Position numbers and translations under genes: made by a program
In this document: positions 14,675-23,716 of the stretch, in pieces
How positions within the stretch are numbered: the stretch's first letter is position 1
Layout of the letters: every line of letters starts with the position of its first letter
Assembly (NCBI RefSeq): GCF_023195515.1
Contig: NZ_JALPKR020000002.1
Coordinates: 248,001-312,000 of the forward strand
DNA from: Variovorax sp. S12S4
Lineage (GTDB): Bacteria; Pseudomonadota; Gammaproteobacteria; Burkholderiales; Burkholderiaceae_C
Reading direction: 5' to 3'
DNA: 64,000 bases
Notes under the pieces: model-generated
What the model was told of the DNA's origin: nothing
Database searches by the model: none
Seen by the model: only the letters and a program-made list of their open reading frames with translations

Positions 14675-15817
14675 ATGAACACACCTTCGCACCTGGCCAC
14701 GCTCGACACGCCGGCCGCCCTCATCGACCTGCCGCGCATGCAGCACAACATCGACCGGATGCAGGCGCACATGAACGCGTTGTCCACGCGGTTTCGCCCG
14801 CATGTGAAGACCACCAAATGCACGCCGGTCGTGCGCGCCCAGCTGGCCGCGGGTGCGCAGGGCATCACCGTTTCCACGCTCAAGGAGGCGGAACAGTTTT
14901 TTGCCGACGGCATCACGGACATCCTCTATGCGGTCGGCATGGCGCAGCACCGGCTGCCGCAGGCGCTCGCGCTGCGCCGCAAGGGCTGCGACCTGAAGAT
15001 CATCACGGACAGCCCGCTTTCGGCGGCCGCAATTGCCGAGTTCGGCCGCGCGCATGGCGAGGTGTTCGAGGTGTGGATCGAGATCGATACCGACGGCCAC
15101 CGCTCCGGCATCAAGCCCGACGAAGCGGCGCTGCTCGAAGCAGGAAGCGCCTTGCACGCGGGCGGCATGCGGCTCGGTGGCGTGCTCACGCATGCGGGCT
15201 CCAGCTACGAGCTCGACACGCCCGAAGCATTGGCCGCCATGGCCGAGCAGGAGCGCGCGGGCTGCGTGCACGCGGCCGAGCGCCTGCGCGCCGCGGGCCT
15301 GCCCTGCCCGGTGGTCAGCGTCGGCTCCACGCCTACTGCGCTGCATGCGCAACAACTCGACGGCGTGACCGAAGTGCGTGCCGGCGTGTATGTGTTCTTC
15401 GACCTGGTGATGAAGAACATCGGCGTCTGCACCACTTCGGACATTGCGCTGAGCGTACTCACGACGGTGATCGGCCACCAGCCGGACAAGGGCTGGGCGA
15501 TCGTCGATGCGGGCTGGATGGCGATGAGCCGCGACCGCGGCACGCAGAAGCAGAAGCGCGACTACGGCTACGGCCAGGTCTGCGGGGTCGACGGTGAGCC
15601 GATCGAAGGCTATGTGCTGAGCGGCGCCAACCAGGAGCACGGCATCCTGTCGCGCGAAGGCACGCCCGACACGGACATTGCGACGCGCTTTCCCATCGGC
15701 ACGCAACTTCGCATACTGCCCAACCACGCCTGCGCCACCGGCGCGCAGTTTCCGCAGTACCACGCGCTGGCGCAAGATGGAACACTCGCAACCTGGAGCC
15801 GGTTCCACGGCTGGTGA
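14675..15817 (+). CDS. PLP-dependent D-threonine aldolase / D-serine dehydratase-like enzyme
   Basis: About 380 residues of the fold-III alanine-racemase-like family. The PLP lysine lies in RPHVKTTK near residue 45, and the C-terminal LPNHACAT carries the His and Cys that bind the divalent metal in this family. It probably cleaves or dehydrates a D-beta-hydroxy amino acid. The start is uncertain between ATG 14657 and ATG 14675; the latter lies just after a palindrome and an AGG. The RidA gene begins 11 bases after the stop, suggesting it removes the reactive enamine or imine product. Confidence 0.85.
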   Translation: MNTPSHLATLDTPAALIDLPRMQHNIDRMQAHMNALSTRFRPHVKTTKCTPVVRAQLAAGAQGITVSTLKEAEQFFADGITDILYAVGMAQHRLPQALALRRKGCDLKIITDSPLSAAAIAEFGRAHGEVFEVWIEIDTDGHRSGIKPDEAALLEAGSALHAGGMRLGGVLTHAGSSYELDTPEALAAMAEQERAGCVHAAERLRAAGLPCPVVSVGSTPTALHAQQLDGVTEVRAGVYVFFDLVMKNIGVCTTSDIALSVLTTVIGHQPDKGWAIVDAGWMAMSRDRGTQKQKRDYGYGQVCGVDGEPIEGYVLSGANQEHGILSREGTPDTDIATRFPIGTQLRILPNHACATGAQFPQYHALAQDGTLATWSRFHGW

Positions 15818-15828
15818 GAAAGAAGCGC

Positions 15829-16215
15829 ATGACAAGCACCGCTCAACACATCGCGCCCGAAGGCCTGGCCGCACCGGGCGGGCACTACAGCCACGCCACC
15901 GTGGCCAACGGCTTCGTCTTCGTTTCCGGCCAACTGCCCATTGCGCCCGGCGGCACCAAGCTGGCCGAGGCCTCGTTCGAAGAACAGACGCGCCAGGTGC
16001 TCGACAACCTGAAGGCTGCATTGGTCGCGGCTGGTAGCAGCATCGATCGCCTGGTGCAGGTTCGCGTCTACCTTGACGCCATCGAGAACTGGCCGGCCTT
16101 CAACACCCTCTACGCGGAGTGGGCCGGCGATGCGCGGCCGGCCCGTGCCATCGTGCCGACGGGGCCGCTGCACTTCGGGTTCAAGGTCGAGATGGAGGCG
16201 GTCGCGCTGGCGTAG
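15829..16215 (+). CDS. RidA-family enamine/imine deaminase
   Basis: 128 residues covering the whole RidA fold. The catalytic arginine is in ARPARAIVPTGPLHFG, and the FVFVSGQLP segment matches the family. RidA proteins hydrolyse reactive enamines and imines made by PLP enzymes. It is the second gene of an operon with the D-threonine-aldolase-type enzyme, which would generate such intermediates. AGAAAG precedes the chosen ATG; an upstream GTG at 15814 overlaps the aldolase stop. Confidence 0.9.
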   Translation: MTSTAQHIAPEGLAAPGGHYSHATVANGFVFVSGQLPIAPGGTKLAEASFEEQTRQVLDNLKAALVAAGSSIDRLVQVRVYLDAIENWPAFNTLYAEWAGDARPARAIVPTGPLHFGFKVEMEAVALA

Positions 16216-16336
16216 TGCAGGCAGGCAAGCACCGGACGCGCCGCCATTCTCGCCAATGGCATACTGGCGCGCGGCCACGCTGGCCGCGGCGATGGAAGAG
16301 CCACGGTCCACCCGAAGTACCGCCAAGGGAAGCGCC

Positions 16337-17391
16337 ATGAAACACTCGCGAGATGCCGTGCCTGCGCCATACGGTCAGCGGCACGGCTTATGGAAAGCGG
16401 CTCTTCTCTTCGTCGGCTGCATGATCGCCACCGCTCTTCCTTCGGCGGCGCAAGAATGCGGAACGGCGCGCAAGGCAAATCTTCCGCGCCTGGATCGCAG
16501 CCATGTGCGCGACGAGTTCCGCATCTTCTACACACTGCACGGCGAGCATGCGCTGCCCGACGCCCGCGACGCCAACCGCAACGGCGTGCCCGACAAGGTC
16601 GACGACGTGGCCACGCAGCTCGTGGCGGGGCGGCGCATCTTTTCCGAGGTGATGGGGCTCACGCATCCGATGCGGCAGGCGCGCAATGCGCACACCGCGT
16701 CGATCGACGTCTTCCTGTTCAAGATGGAAAAAGGCAACGGCCGCTCCTACGACGAAGCGACGAACTACCGCCTGGGAACCGACGGCCCCAAAGGGCACTG
16801 CGCACTGCGCATCGACCTGCTGAACAGCCATTCGAACCAGAACGTGACGCCGGTGCACGAGCTCTTCCACCAGTACCAGTACGGCTACACGATGTTCAAG
16901 GCGCGCTGGTTCCTGGAGGGCACCGCGCGCTGGGCCGAGTACGCCTTGCGCCCGGGTATGGGGCCCGAGCGGCCGCTGCCCGGCACCTTGCAGGCCCTCC
17001 AGGCGCAGGTGTTTGCCGAAACCTACGAGGCCAGCGCCATGTGGAACCGCGTTGCCGCGCTGCTGGACCGCGATGGCCGCCTCAAGCTCCCGGCCGACCT
17101 GGCACGGAGCACTTATGTCGACGGCAGCCCGGTCATCCATGACGACCTGCTGCGCGGCGCTGCCTTCATGAAGGCGCTGTTCGAGGCGCTCGGTCCGCTG
17201 GACCGGCAGGTCTCGGCGCGCAACGGCTGGCCTGCCTTCGGCTGGAAGGAAGAAGACCAGCGCTCCCCGCGCATGACGCCGAGATCTTCCGGGAGGTGCT
17301 GCAGGTGGTGCGTGCGCAGGCCAGGCGCTCGGGCACCGCCGCCACCGCGGAGATGGACGCCTTCCTGGCGCTGCAGTCGGCATTGCATTGA
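16337..17391 (+). CDS. Secreted HExxH protein, putative metallopeptidase, apparently frameshifted
   Basis: The ATG follows AAGGGA. A signal peptide is clear (LFVGCMIATALPSAAQ). The mature part has a DANRNGVPD calcium-type loop and a zinc-site motif HELFHQYQYGY near residue 170 followed by WFLEGTARWAEYAL, an arrangement seen in gluzincin-like peptidases (a Glu helix after HExxH). Near 17,261-17,272 (run ctccccgcgc) the frame must slip by one base to continue as DAEIFREVLQVV and stop at 17391; otherwise the frame runs through the next gene. Either a real mutation or a one-base sequence error. The next gene starts at this stop. Confidence 0.65.
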
Positions 17392-17396
17392 CCGGC

Positions 17397-19103
17397 ATGG
17401 GCGCCATTCGCAGTTGCCTGCCGGTCTATCGCGCGTTGATGGCCCACACGCCGGGCCATGTGGTCCTGGTGGTGGGAGCGGTGCTGGCATCGCAGCTGGG
17501 TGTGCTGCTCACGCTGTGGCTGCCGTGGAAGCTCGTGGTCATGCTGGCCGGGCCGTATGTGCCCACGCTTGTGCCGCACGCCATCACGGCGCTGCCGCAG
17601 AAAACCCAGGTGCTGCTCATCGGGGGAGCCATCGTGGCGGCCTACGTGCTGCACCTTGCGGCCGAGAAGCTGATCGACTGGCTCTGCGAGCGCGGTGCAC
17701 GGCGGCAGTGGCGGGCCAGCGAAAAGACAGGGCTGTTCAACAACCAGTCGAAGACCGCCAGGCAGGCCTACCAACGCTTGCTGCGCAGCATTGCCGCCGT
17801 GGTTTTTGCGGCCGTGGCCATGGTGGCGCTGGCGGTTCTCCATCCTCCGCTGCTGCTGGTCTGCCTGCTGTGGTGCGGGCTGGTGCCGCTGGCATTGCAC
17901 GCCTCGACCGCATGGCGGCCACAGCTGGCGCACGCATTGCGCAGCTCGCTGAACCGGTTCATGGGCGGGTTCGTGCAAGGAGGATTCTTCTGCGCGCTGG
18001 CCTACATCGTCTGGCAATACTGGCGCGACGCCCTCCCGCCCCTGCAGCAGGTGCTGGTGGCATTGATTCTCTTGCGGCAGGCACTGCAGCAGATTGCCCA
18101 GGCGGTGCTTCATCTGGCTGCGCTCGACAGGCAGCGCAGCCAGGTCCGCGCCCTGTTTTTGCCCGATGTGCAGTGGCAGGCACCGGCGGCGGTTCGCAGC
18201 CCGTTCGACGAGTTGCTGGAGCCGGTGCGCCGCGAAGAATGGATGCTCGACCTGCTCGGCAGGCAGCTCGGTGTTTCGCTCGACCTGCACCTCGACGGCA
18301 GGCGGCTGGATGTGCAAACCCGCACCATGGCCGCCGGCAACATCAAGGCGCTGTTCGTGAAAGTGCTCGATGCCGACGGCGCCGTGCAACAGGGCTTTCT
18401 CTTCAAGCTCTTCGATCATGCGCGCGATGCTGCGGCCCAGCAGGAAGCCGATCTTCTGGGCGGTGGCACTGCGGGGTTGCCGGCTTTCGAATGGCTGGGC
18501 AGCATGCGCGTGGGCGGCTATGCCTGCCACGCGATGCGCTGGAACCCGCGGGCACGCCGGATCGACGGGGCGGAACTCGCGCGAGGCGTCTTGGCGCTGC
18601 GCACCCAGTTGATGGCCTTCGAGCCGCCGCTGGAGCTGGTGGAGCGGTACCGCCGTTCACGCGTCGCCCTGCCCGAGCGGCTCTTGCAGGTGCGCTTCGA
18701 TGCGCTCGCACAAGCTGCCGCCGACACATCGCAGGCAAACGATATCGAGACACTGCGGCTCGCCTGGCCCGGGCTCCTGCAAGCTGTGCATGCCATGCCG
18801 CTGCAACTGGTGCTGCCCGATCTTTCCGGCAATGCCATCTACCGCGAAGAGGACGGCAGTTTCAAGATCCATCACTGGGCCGACTGGCGGCTGGAGCCGC
18901 TGGGTGCCGGTTGGCCACTTTCGCAGCGGATCGGCACGGACCTGGCGCATGCCTTGGCGCAGGCATCGGCTACGCGGGTCCTGCCAGCAGGCGCGACCGC
19001 GAAGCATGCCGAACTCGCCGCCCGGCTGCACGAGTTCGAGCGCCGCCACGCACGCCAGAATTACCAGGGCGCGGCCAACATGGTGGCCGGCCTCCTGCGC
19101 TGA
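17397..19103 (+). CDS. Membrane protein with degenerate phosphotransferase-like C-terminus
   Basis: About 568 residues, not matched to a named family. Residues ~15-240 hold four to five hydrophobic segments and look like the membrane half of an ABC exporter (type-1 fold) without an ATPase. Residues ~300-565 are soluble. There a stretch reads VLPDLSGNAIYREEDGSFKI, then HHWADW, which lines up with the catalytic loop and Mg loop of aminoglycoside/choline-kinase-like folds (H-G-D...N...D-W), but with the key His and Mg-binding Asp changed. This is pattern matching by eye. A TTG at 17388 overlapping the previous stop is an alternative start. It probably works with the preceding secreted protein. 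Confidence 0.65.
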   Translation: MGAIRSCLPVYRALMAHTPGHVVLVVGAVLASQLGVLLTLWLPWKLVVMLAGPYVPTLVPHAITALPQKTQVLLIGGAIVAAYVLHLAAEKLIDWLCERGARRQWRASEKTGLFNNQSKTARQAYQRLLRSIAAVVFAAVAMVALAVLHPPLLLVCLLWCGLVPLALHASTAWRPQLAHALRSSLNRFMGGFVQGGFFCALAYIVWQYWRDALPPLQQVLVALILLRQALQQIAQAVLHLAALDRQRSQVRALFLPDVQWQAPAAVRSPFDELLEPVRREEWMLDLLGRQLGVSLDLHLDGRRLDVQTRTMAAGNIKALFVKVLDADGAVQQGFLFKLFDHARDAAAQQEADLLGGGTAGLPAFEWLGSMRVGGYACHAMRWNPRARRIDGAELARGVLALRTQLMAFEPPLELVERYRRSRVALPERLLQVRFDALAQAAADTSQANDIETLRLAWPGLLQAVHAMPLQLVLPDLSGNAIYREEDGSFKIHHWADWRLEPLGAGWPLSQRIGTDLAHALAQASATRVLPAGATAKHAELAARLHEFERRHARQNYQGAANMVAGLLR

Positions 19104-19126
19104 CCCCTTCGCGCCTCGGGGCCCCG

Positions 19127-19367
19127 CTAGGCCGCAAACCCGTATGCCGCGGCCTTGCGAAGCGCGAAGTCGGTGATGTCCTGCCGGTAGGTTTCCTCGG
19201 GCCTTCGCCCCGCGGCGGCGCGCGGCAAAGTCCACAAGGAAGTCTTGCGCCCACTCCTCGTAGAGCTTGTAGCGTTGGCGGTTGTCGCCCGGATAGTGCC
19301 TGGGGACAAGCGCTTCCGCGATGTCCACCAAGGGCACGATCAGGTCGAATTCCTGTCGTTCATGCAT
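19127..19367 (-). CDS. Small hypothetical protein, apparently frameshifted
   Basis: GGAGAAA precedes an ATG at 19367 that opens a frame reading HERQEFDLIVPLVDIAEALV, then EEWAQDFLVDFA. A second frame continues as PEETYRQDITDFALRKAAAY and stops with TAG at 19127. Joining them needs one slip in the GC-rich run around 19208-19225. Without it, the first frame runs on antisense through the neighbouring gene. The joined product is about 80 residues, acidic-helical, with no recognised domain. Confidence 0.45.
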
Positions 19368-19393
19368 GCACCGTTTCTCCCTTGACCGGTGCT

Positions 19394-22300
19394 TCAGAAT
19401 TTTCCGAGCACGTTCAGGAACCATCCCTTGCTGCGATAGCTCATGTCGGTCAGGTTGTCGGAGTAGTCGGTGAAGTTGTAGCCCACGCCCACCTTGAGGT
19501 TCTCGTTCACGTGGTAGTAGGCGGCCGTGACCCAGCCGCTCTTGCGGTCCTTGAGCTCCTTGGCGCGCAGCGAGCGCCACTCGACCATCCAGTCCCAGTT
19601 GCGCACCAGCTTCCAGTCGACGCGCAGCACCGCCAGTTCGGCCGAGCTCTTGAACCACGGCGACGAGTTGTCGCGGCTCGCGCGCAGTTCGCCGCGGCGC
19701 CATGCGTATTTGCCGCCGACGGTCCAGCGCTCGTTGATGTCGTAGGTGGCGTCGATCGCGAACACGTGGCTGCGCTGCTGGTAGTCGATGCCGGTGGTCG
19801 ACACGGTGCCCAGGCTCGAATCGAGCCCGCCCGCCGACACCACCTGGCCCGGCGAAGAGAGGTCGTACAGGTAGGTGTACTTGAAGAGCAGGTTGAGGCG
19901 GTCGTCCAGTGCCGGGCGCAGTGCGTAGCCGAGCATTGCCTTCGTGTACTTGGCCGCGGCCAGCGCGCCGGTGCTGCTGTCGCTGTCGGCCCAGTTGAAC
20001 TTGCCGACCCAGCGCGCGTCGTCGTTCACCTTCCACGAGAACGAGTTCTTCACGAGCCAGCTGGTGCGCGCTTCCGCCGTGGTGCGGTCCTTGCGGTACT
20101 CGAGGCCGCCGCTGTACTTGAGGCGCTCGCTCGAGTATCCGGCCGTCAACGCCACTGCCTCGCGGCGCGTGGCGCCCAGCGTTTCGGCGCCGACCCAGCC
20201 GTTCTCGAAATTGACCCCCAGCGCCCAGTTCGTGTCGGGCGCGTACTGCACGCCGTAGGCATGCGTGAGGCCGGGTTGCGTGCCGGTGGCATGGCGGTGC
20301 TCGGTGAACATGGTGAGCCCATCGGCCACGCGCGAGCGCACGCCGGTCACCAGGCTGCCGCCGCGGCCGATGAGGTTCTCGTCGGTGCGGCCAGTGTCCG
20401 CCACATAGGTCATGTAGAGGTTGGAACGGTCGTCGAACTGGTAGTCGACACCGGCCTTGCCTGCCAGGCCGCCGTCGCCGGTCGAAAGCTCGCCGCGCAG
20501 CGCGAGCTTGTCGCTGACGCGGTAGCGCCCGCCAAAGCCCAGCCGGTCGTTGTCCAGCCGTGTGCCGGTGCGCCTCAGCGTCTTCTGCGCAAAGCCGTAA
20601 AGGCTCCAGCGGTCGTTGCCGGTGTATTCCAGCTGCACGGCGGCGTCGGCGCGCTCGCCGGAGACCGCTTGCGTGCTGGGCAGCGAGGGGCTGGTGATGA
20701 GCGAGTCGCCGGTCTTGTCGTCGTAGCGCATGCCGAGGCCCAGCTTCCAGTCGGGCGACAGGCGCAGGCCGTATTGCGCGTCGAGCACGCTGCTGTTGTA
20801 GCCGTCGCGTTCGTCGCGGCGGTCGGCCTTCAGGCGTAGCTCGCCGCCCTCGCCCTTTTCGCCGAAAGGCACGGCGGCCGACAGGCCCACCTGGCGCGTC
20901 GCGTTGCTCGCGTACTGGCCCGGTGCCGAGAAGCCGGCATCGCGCGACTGCGCATAGGCGCTGATGCGGCCGCCGCCCTTCATCTCGAAGTCGGCCAGGT
21001 CCGCCTGGCCTTCGAGGCGCCATGCGTTGGCATTGCCCGTGGGGCCATTGCCAAGTGTCGTGCCCAGGGCGCCGCTGCGACCGCTGAAGCTGAAGCCGCC
21101 ATCGAGCGAGTCGAGTTGCGCCGTGCCCGGGCCCTTGCTGCGCGCGAACTCGCCCTTGAGGTAGGTGTTCTCGGTCTTGCGCAGCGTGATGTCCGCGCCC
21201 GCCAGCCGCTGGTCGGCGCCGATCTGGTCTTGCCGCGACGCGGTCACGCCGACGCCCACATGGTCGTTCGCCCACCACGAGACGCGTCCGCCAATGGCGA
21301 GCGTGTCGAGCGAGCTTGCGATCGGCGTGTATTCGTAGTCCACCACCAGGAAGGTCGGCATGCCCGTGAGGCCGCCGGCACGCACCAGCGAGCCGTCGTC
21401 CGACAGGCTGGGCAGCGGCGCGGAGAGCAGCACGCGGCCCTGCAGGTAGTCGATCTCGTAGTCGGAGCTGGGCACCAGCTGCGTGCGCTTGAGCACGAAG
21501 CCGGAGTCGCGGTCGCGGATTTCGATGTTCACGCGCTCGGCGCCGCGCGTGATGTCCTGGTTGCGCAGGTAGTACAGCGAGCCGCCGGTGCCGCGAAATT
21601 CTTCGCGCGCCGCCAGCGTGCCCGGCTCGGCCGCGAAGGTATCGACCTTGAGGCGCGCCTCGCCGAACGAGGTCGATTCGTCGCCCAGGTACCGGCCATG
21701 AAAACCATAGAGGCCGCGGCTCACGCGGGTGAGTTCGGTGTCGCCGAAGTTGAGCTTGAAGTTGCCCCACATCGCCTGCGAGCGGCCGTCGTCCACGCGC
21801 AGGTAGAAGCGGCCCTGCGTGGGCGCGTCCTCGATGGTGGTGGAGTCGTCGCCGAAAGTGGTCCACGAATCTTCGGGGTCGAAGCGGCGGAACAGCGAGG
21901 TCGGGTCCTTGCGGTCGAGGTTGCGGAACAGGTCCTTGAGCGGACGCTCCTCGGTGTCGACGCTGGCCGTGAGCGTCCAGCGGTCGTTGAGCTGGCCCTT
22001 GGCATAACCAGCGATGCGGCCTTCGCTCCAGCCGCCACCGCCGTAGCGGTTCTTGTCGTTGGTCATGATCGCGGCCGGGCCGCTCACGCTGTTGCTGCCC
22101 ACCGTCAGGTCGGCCTGGCCCACGAAGAACCAGTCGCTTGCGGGCAGGTCGAAGTCGCGGCGGTACGAGCGCGTGGCGCCCTGCGCATCGGTGACTGCAA
22201 TCTCGCCGGTCTGCACGCGGCGCGGCACGAGCTGCTGGAACACGAAGCGGCCGTTGTCGTCCACCGGCACCGCAAAGCCGAGCGCGCGCACCTTTTCGCC

Positions 22301-23716
22301 GGGGCGAATTGCAGCGCCGCTGGCGGTGACGGTGCCCGCCGCCAGCGGAATGTTGGCAATGGCGACGTTGTTCTGGCCGTAGGCGCGCAGCAGTTCACGG
22401 GCCGGGTCGGGCGTGGTGGTCTCGGGCGCATGGCGCTCGGCCACGGTGAGCGAAAGATCGTCCGTCTCGTCGAACCGGCCTTGGCGGTCGTACACGCGCA
22501 AGCGGTAGTAGAGCTTGCCGCCGGCGCCATTCGCGCCGTCGGCCAGCCGATCGAGCAGGCCCGCGGGCACCTGCCATTCGCCGCGCATCTCGGTGTCAAG
22601 CGGCAGCGTGGCGAGCAGGCGGCGCTGCATCACGTCGTTGGCCGTGAAGATGCGCAGCTCGGCCTTGGCGGTGAACAGCAGGTAGTTGCTGTAGCCCGCA
22701 AAGCGCACGGTGTCGCCGGCCACCACGGTGGTTGGCCAGGCGGCGGCGCTCAGGCGGCGCGGCTGCGAAAGGTTGTCGTACTGCAGGCGCAGCTGGTTGC
22801 GTTCGAGCTGCACGTCGACGCAGCGCTGGCGGTCGGCGCTGGTGGCACCCTCCCCGCCCGGTCCCGCGGCGCCCTTGCCGTCGAGCAACTGGCCGTCCAC
22901 GCTCAGGCGCAGCGGCGCATCGTCGGTGCCGATGGCGGTGAAGGTGCGGCACACGCCGGGGTCGGCCGGCGCCGCGGCAGGCGCACTTGCCACGGCGGGC
23001 GTCGCATCGGTCCAGTACACGCGCACTTCCACGCGCCGGTTGGCGGGCCAGTTGACCGGATCGGACGCGGGCGCCGCAACGGGTTCGTCGGGGCCGCGGG
23101 AGCTTGCGGCTGCCGCGGATTCGGGCAGGCCAAGGCGCTGCGTGAGATAGCGCGCCACCTGCTGCGCACGCGCCAGCCCCAGCGCATGGTTGTCGGCAAA
23201 GCGCTCGCGCGATTTGGCGCTCAGCGGCTGCGCGTCGGTATGGCCCACGATCTCGAAGCGCAGCTTGTCGCGGCCCTTCACCAGGCCCGCGATGCGGTCG
23301 AGCTGCGCCCGGTCCGCCGCAGCCAGAAGATCGGAGCCCGACGCGAACTGCGGCGTCTCGGTTTCGCTGCGCTCCGTGGCCGCGGGGGCGGCCGGTGCGG
23401 CAACAACCGCCGGGGTTGCCGCCGGCTCGCGCGCATCGCCGAGCACGAAGGTGGCCTTGGGCAACTCGCGCTCGCCGCTGCGCGGCAGGTGGCGCGTGCC
23501 GTCGATGTCCACCGCGCGCGGGTCGGCCGCGGCATGGTCGAGCATGCGGCCGCGCACGGCGGTTTCCTGTGCCGCGGCAAGCCCCATGGCCATGCATGCG
23601 GCGGTGACGGCGCCCGCAAGGGCGATACGCTTCGGAAGCTTTCTCATATCGGCTCGCTTGAACGGGTTCTTCGGTGTCAGGTGGCTTTTCATGGCGTTCA
23701 CTCGTTCTCGCGTCAT
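19394..23716 (-). CDS. OmpA-domain outer-membrane barrel protein, partner of the giant repeat protein
   Basis: 1440 residues. A long N-region precedes a signal peptide (ALAGAVTAACMAMGLAAAQ). Residues ~130-240 form an OmpA-like peptidoglycan-binding domain (KLRFEIVGHTDAQPLSAKSR, later NRRVEVRV). Ig-like and linker regions follow. From ~600 to the end come alternating beta strands with many aromatics, ending LNVLGKF; a terminal Phe is the usual BAM signal of outer-membrane barrels. The ATG overlaps the stop of the upstream giant gene (ATGA). It likely anchors or exports that partner at the outer membrane. This pairing is seen here; the mechanism is inference. Confidence 0.8.
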   Translation of the reverse strand: MTRERVNAMKSHLTPKNPFKRADMRKLPKRIALAGAVTAACMAMGLAAAQETAVRGRMLDHAAADPRAVDIDGTRHLPRSGERELPKATFVLGDAREPAATPAVVAAPAAPAATERSETETPQFASGSDLLAAADRAQLDRIAGLVKGRDKLRFEIVGHTDAQPLSAKSRERFADNHALGLARAQQVARYLTQRLGLPESAAAASSRGPDEPVAAPASDPVNWPANRRVEVRVYWTDATPAVASAPAAAPADPGVCRTFTAIGTDDAPLRLSVDGQLLDGKGAAGPGGEGATSADRQRCVDVQLERNQLRLQYDNLSQPRRLSAAAWPTTVVAGDTVRFAGYSNYLLFTAKAELRIFTANDVMQRRLLATLPLDTEMRGEWQVPAGLLDRLADGANGAGGKLYYRLRVYDRQGRFDETDDLSLTVAERHAPETTTPDPARELLRAYGQNNVAIANIPLAAGTVTASGAAIRPGEKVRALGFAVPVDDNGRFVFQQLVPRRVQTGEIAVTDAQGATRSYRRDFDLPASDWFFVGQADLTVGSNSVSGPAAIMTNDKNRYGGGGWSEGRIAGYAKGQLNDRWTLTASVDTEERPLKDLFRNLDRKDPTSLFRRFDPEDSWTTFGDDSTTIEDAPTQGRFYLRVDDGRSQAMWGNFKLNFGDTELTRVSRGLYGFHGRYLGDESTSFGEARLKVDTFAAEPGTLAAREEFRGTGGSLYYLRNQDITRGAERVNIEIRDRDSGFVLKRTQLVPSSDYEIDYLQGRVLLSAPLPSLSDDGSLVRAGGLTGMPTFLVVDYEYTPIASSLDTLAIGGRVSWWANDHVGVGVTASRQDQIGADQRLAGADITLRKTENTYLKGEFARSKGPGTAQLDSLDGGFSFSGRSGALGTTLGNGPTGNANAWRLEGQADLADFEMKGGGRISAYAQSRDAGFSAPGQYASNATRQVGLSAAVPFGEKGEGGELRLKADRRDERDGYNSSVLDAQYGLRLSPDWKLGLGMRYDDKTGDSLITSPSLPSTQAVSGERADAAVQLEYTGNDRWSLYGFAQKTLRRTGTRLDNDRLGFGGRYRVSDKLALRGELSTGDGGLAGKAGVDYQFDDRSNLYMTYVADTGRTDENLIGRGGSLVTGVRSRVADGLTMFTEHRHATGTQPGLTHAYGVQYAPDTNWALGVNFENGWVGAETLGATRREAVALTAGYSSERLKYSGGLEYRKDRTTAEARTSWLVKNSFSWKVNDDARWVGKFNWADSDSSTGALAAAKYTKAMLGYALRPALDDRLNLLFKYTYLYDLSSPGQVVSAGGLDSSLGTVSTTGIDYQQRSHVFAIDATYDINERWTVGGKYAWRRGELRASRDNSSPWFKSSAELAVLRVDWKLVRNWDWMVEWRSLRAKELKDRKSGWVTAAYYHVNENLKVGVGYNFTDYSDNLTDMSYRSKGWFLNVLGKF

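Noticed and set aside
16073..20839. 1588-codon plus-strand frame
   Set aside because: Only its 16,337-17,270 part is a real gene. The rest runs across the next gene in the wrong frame and antisense to the barrel gene; this is evidence of a frameshift, not a fusion.
18657..21866. 1069-codon minus-strand frame containing the start of the small gene at 19367
   Set aside because: Its parts are out-of-frame with the barrel gene and antisense to the membrane protein. Only the short stretch after 19367 looks coding.
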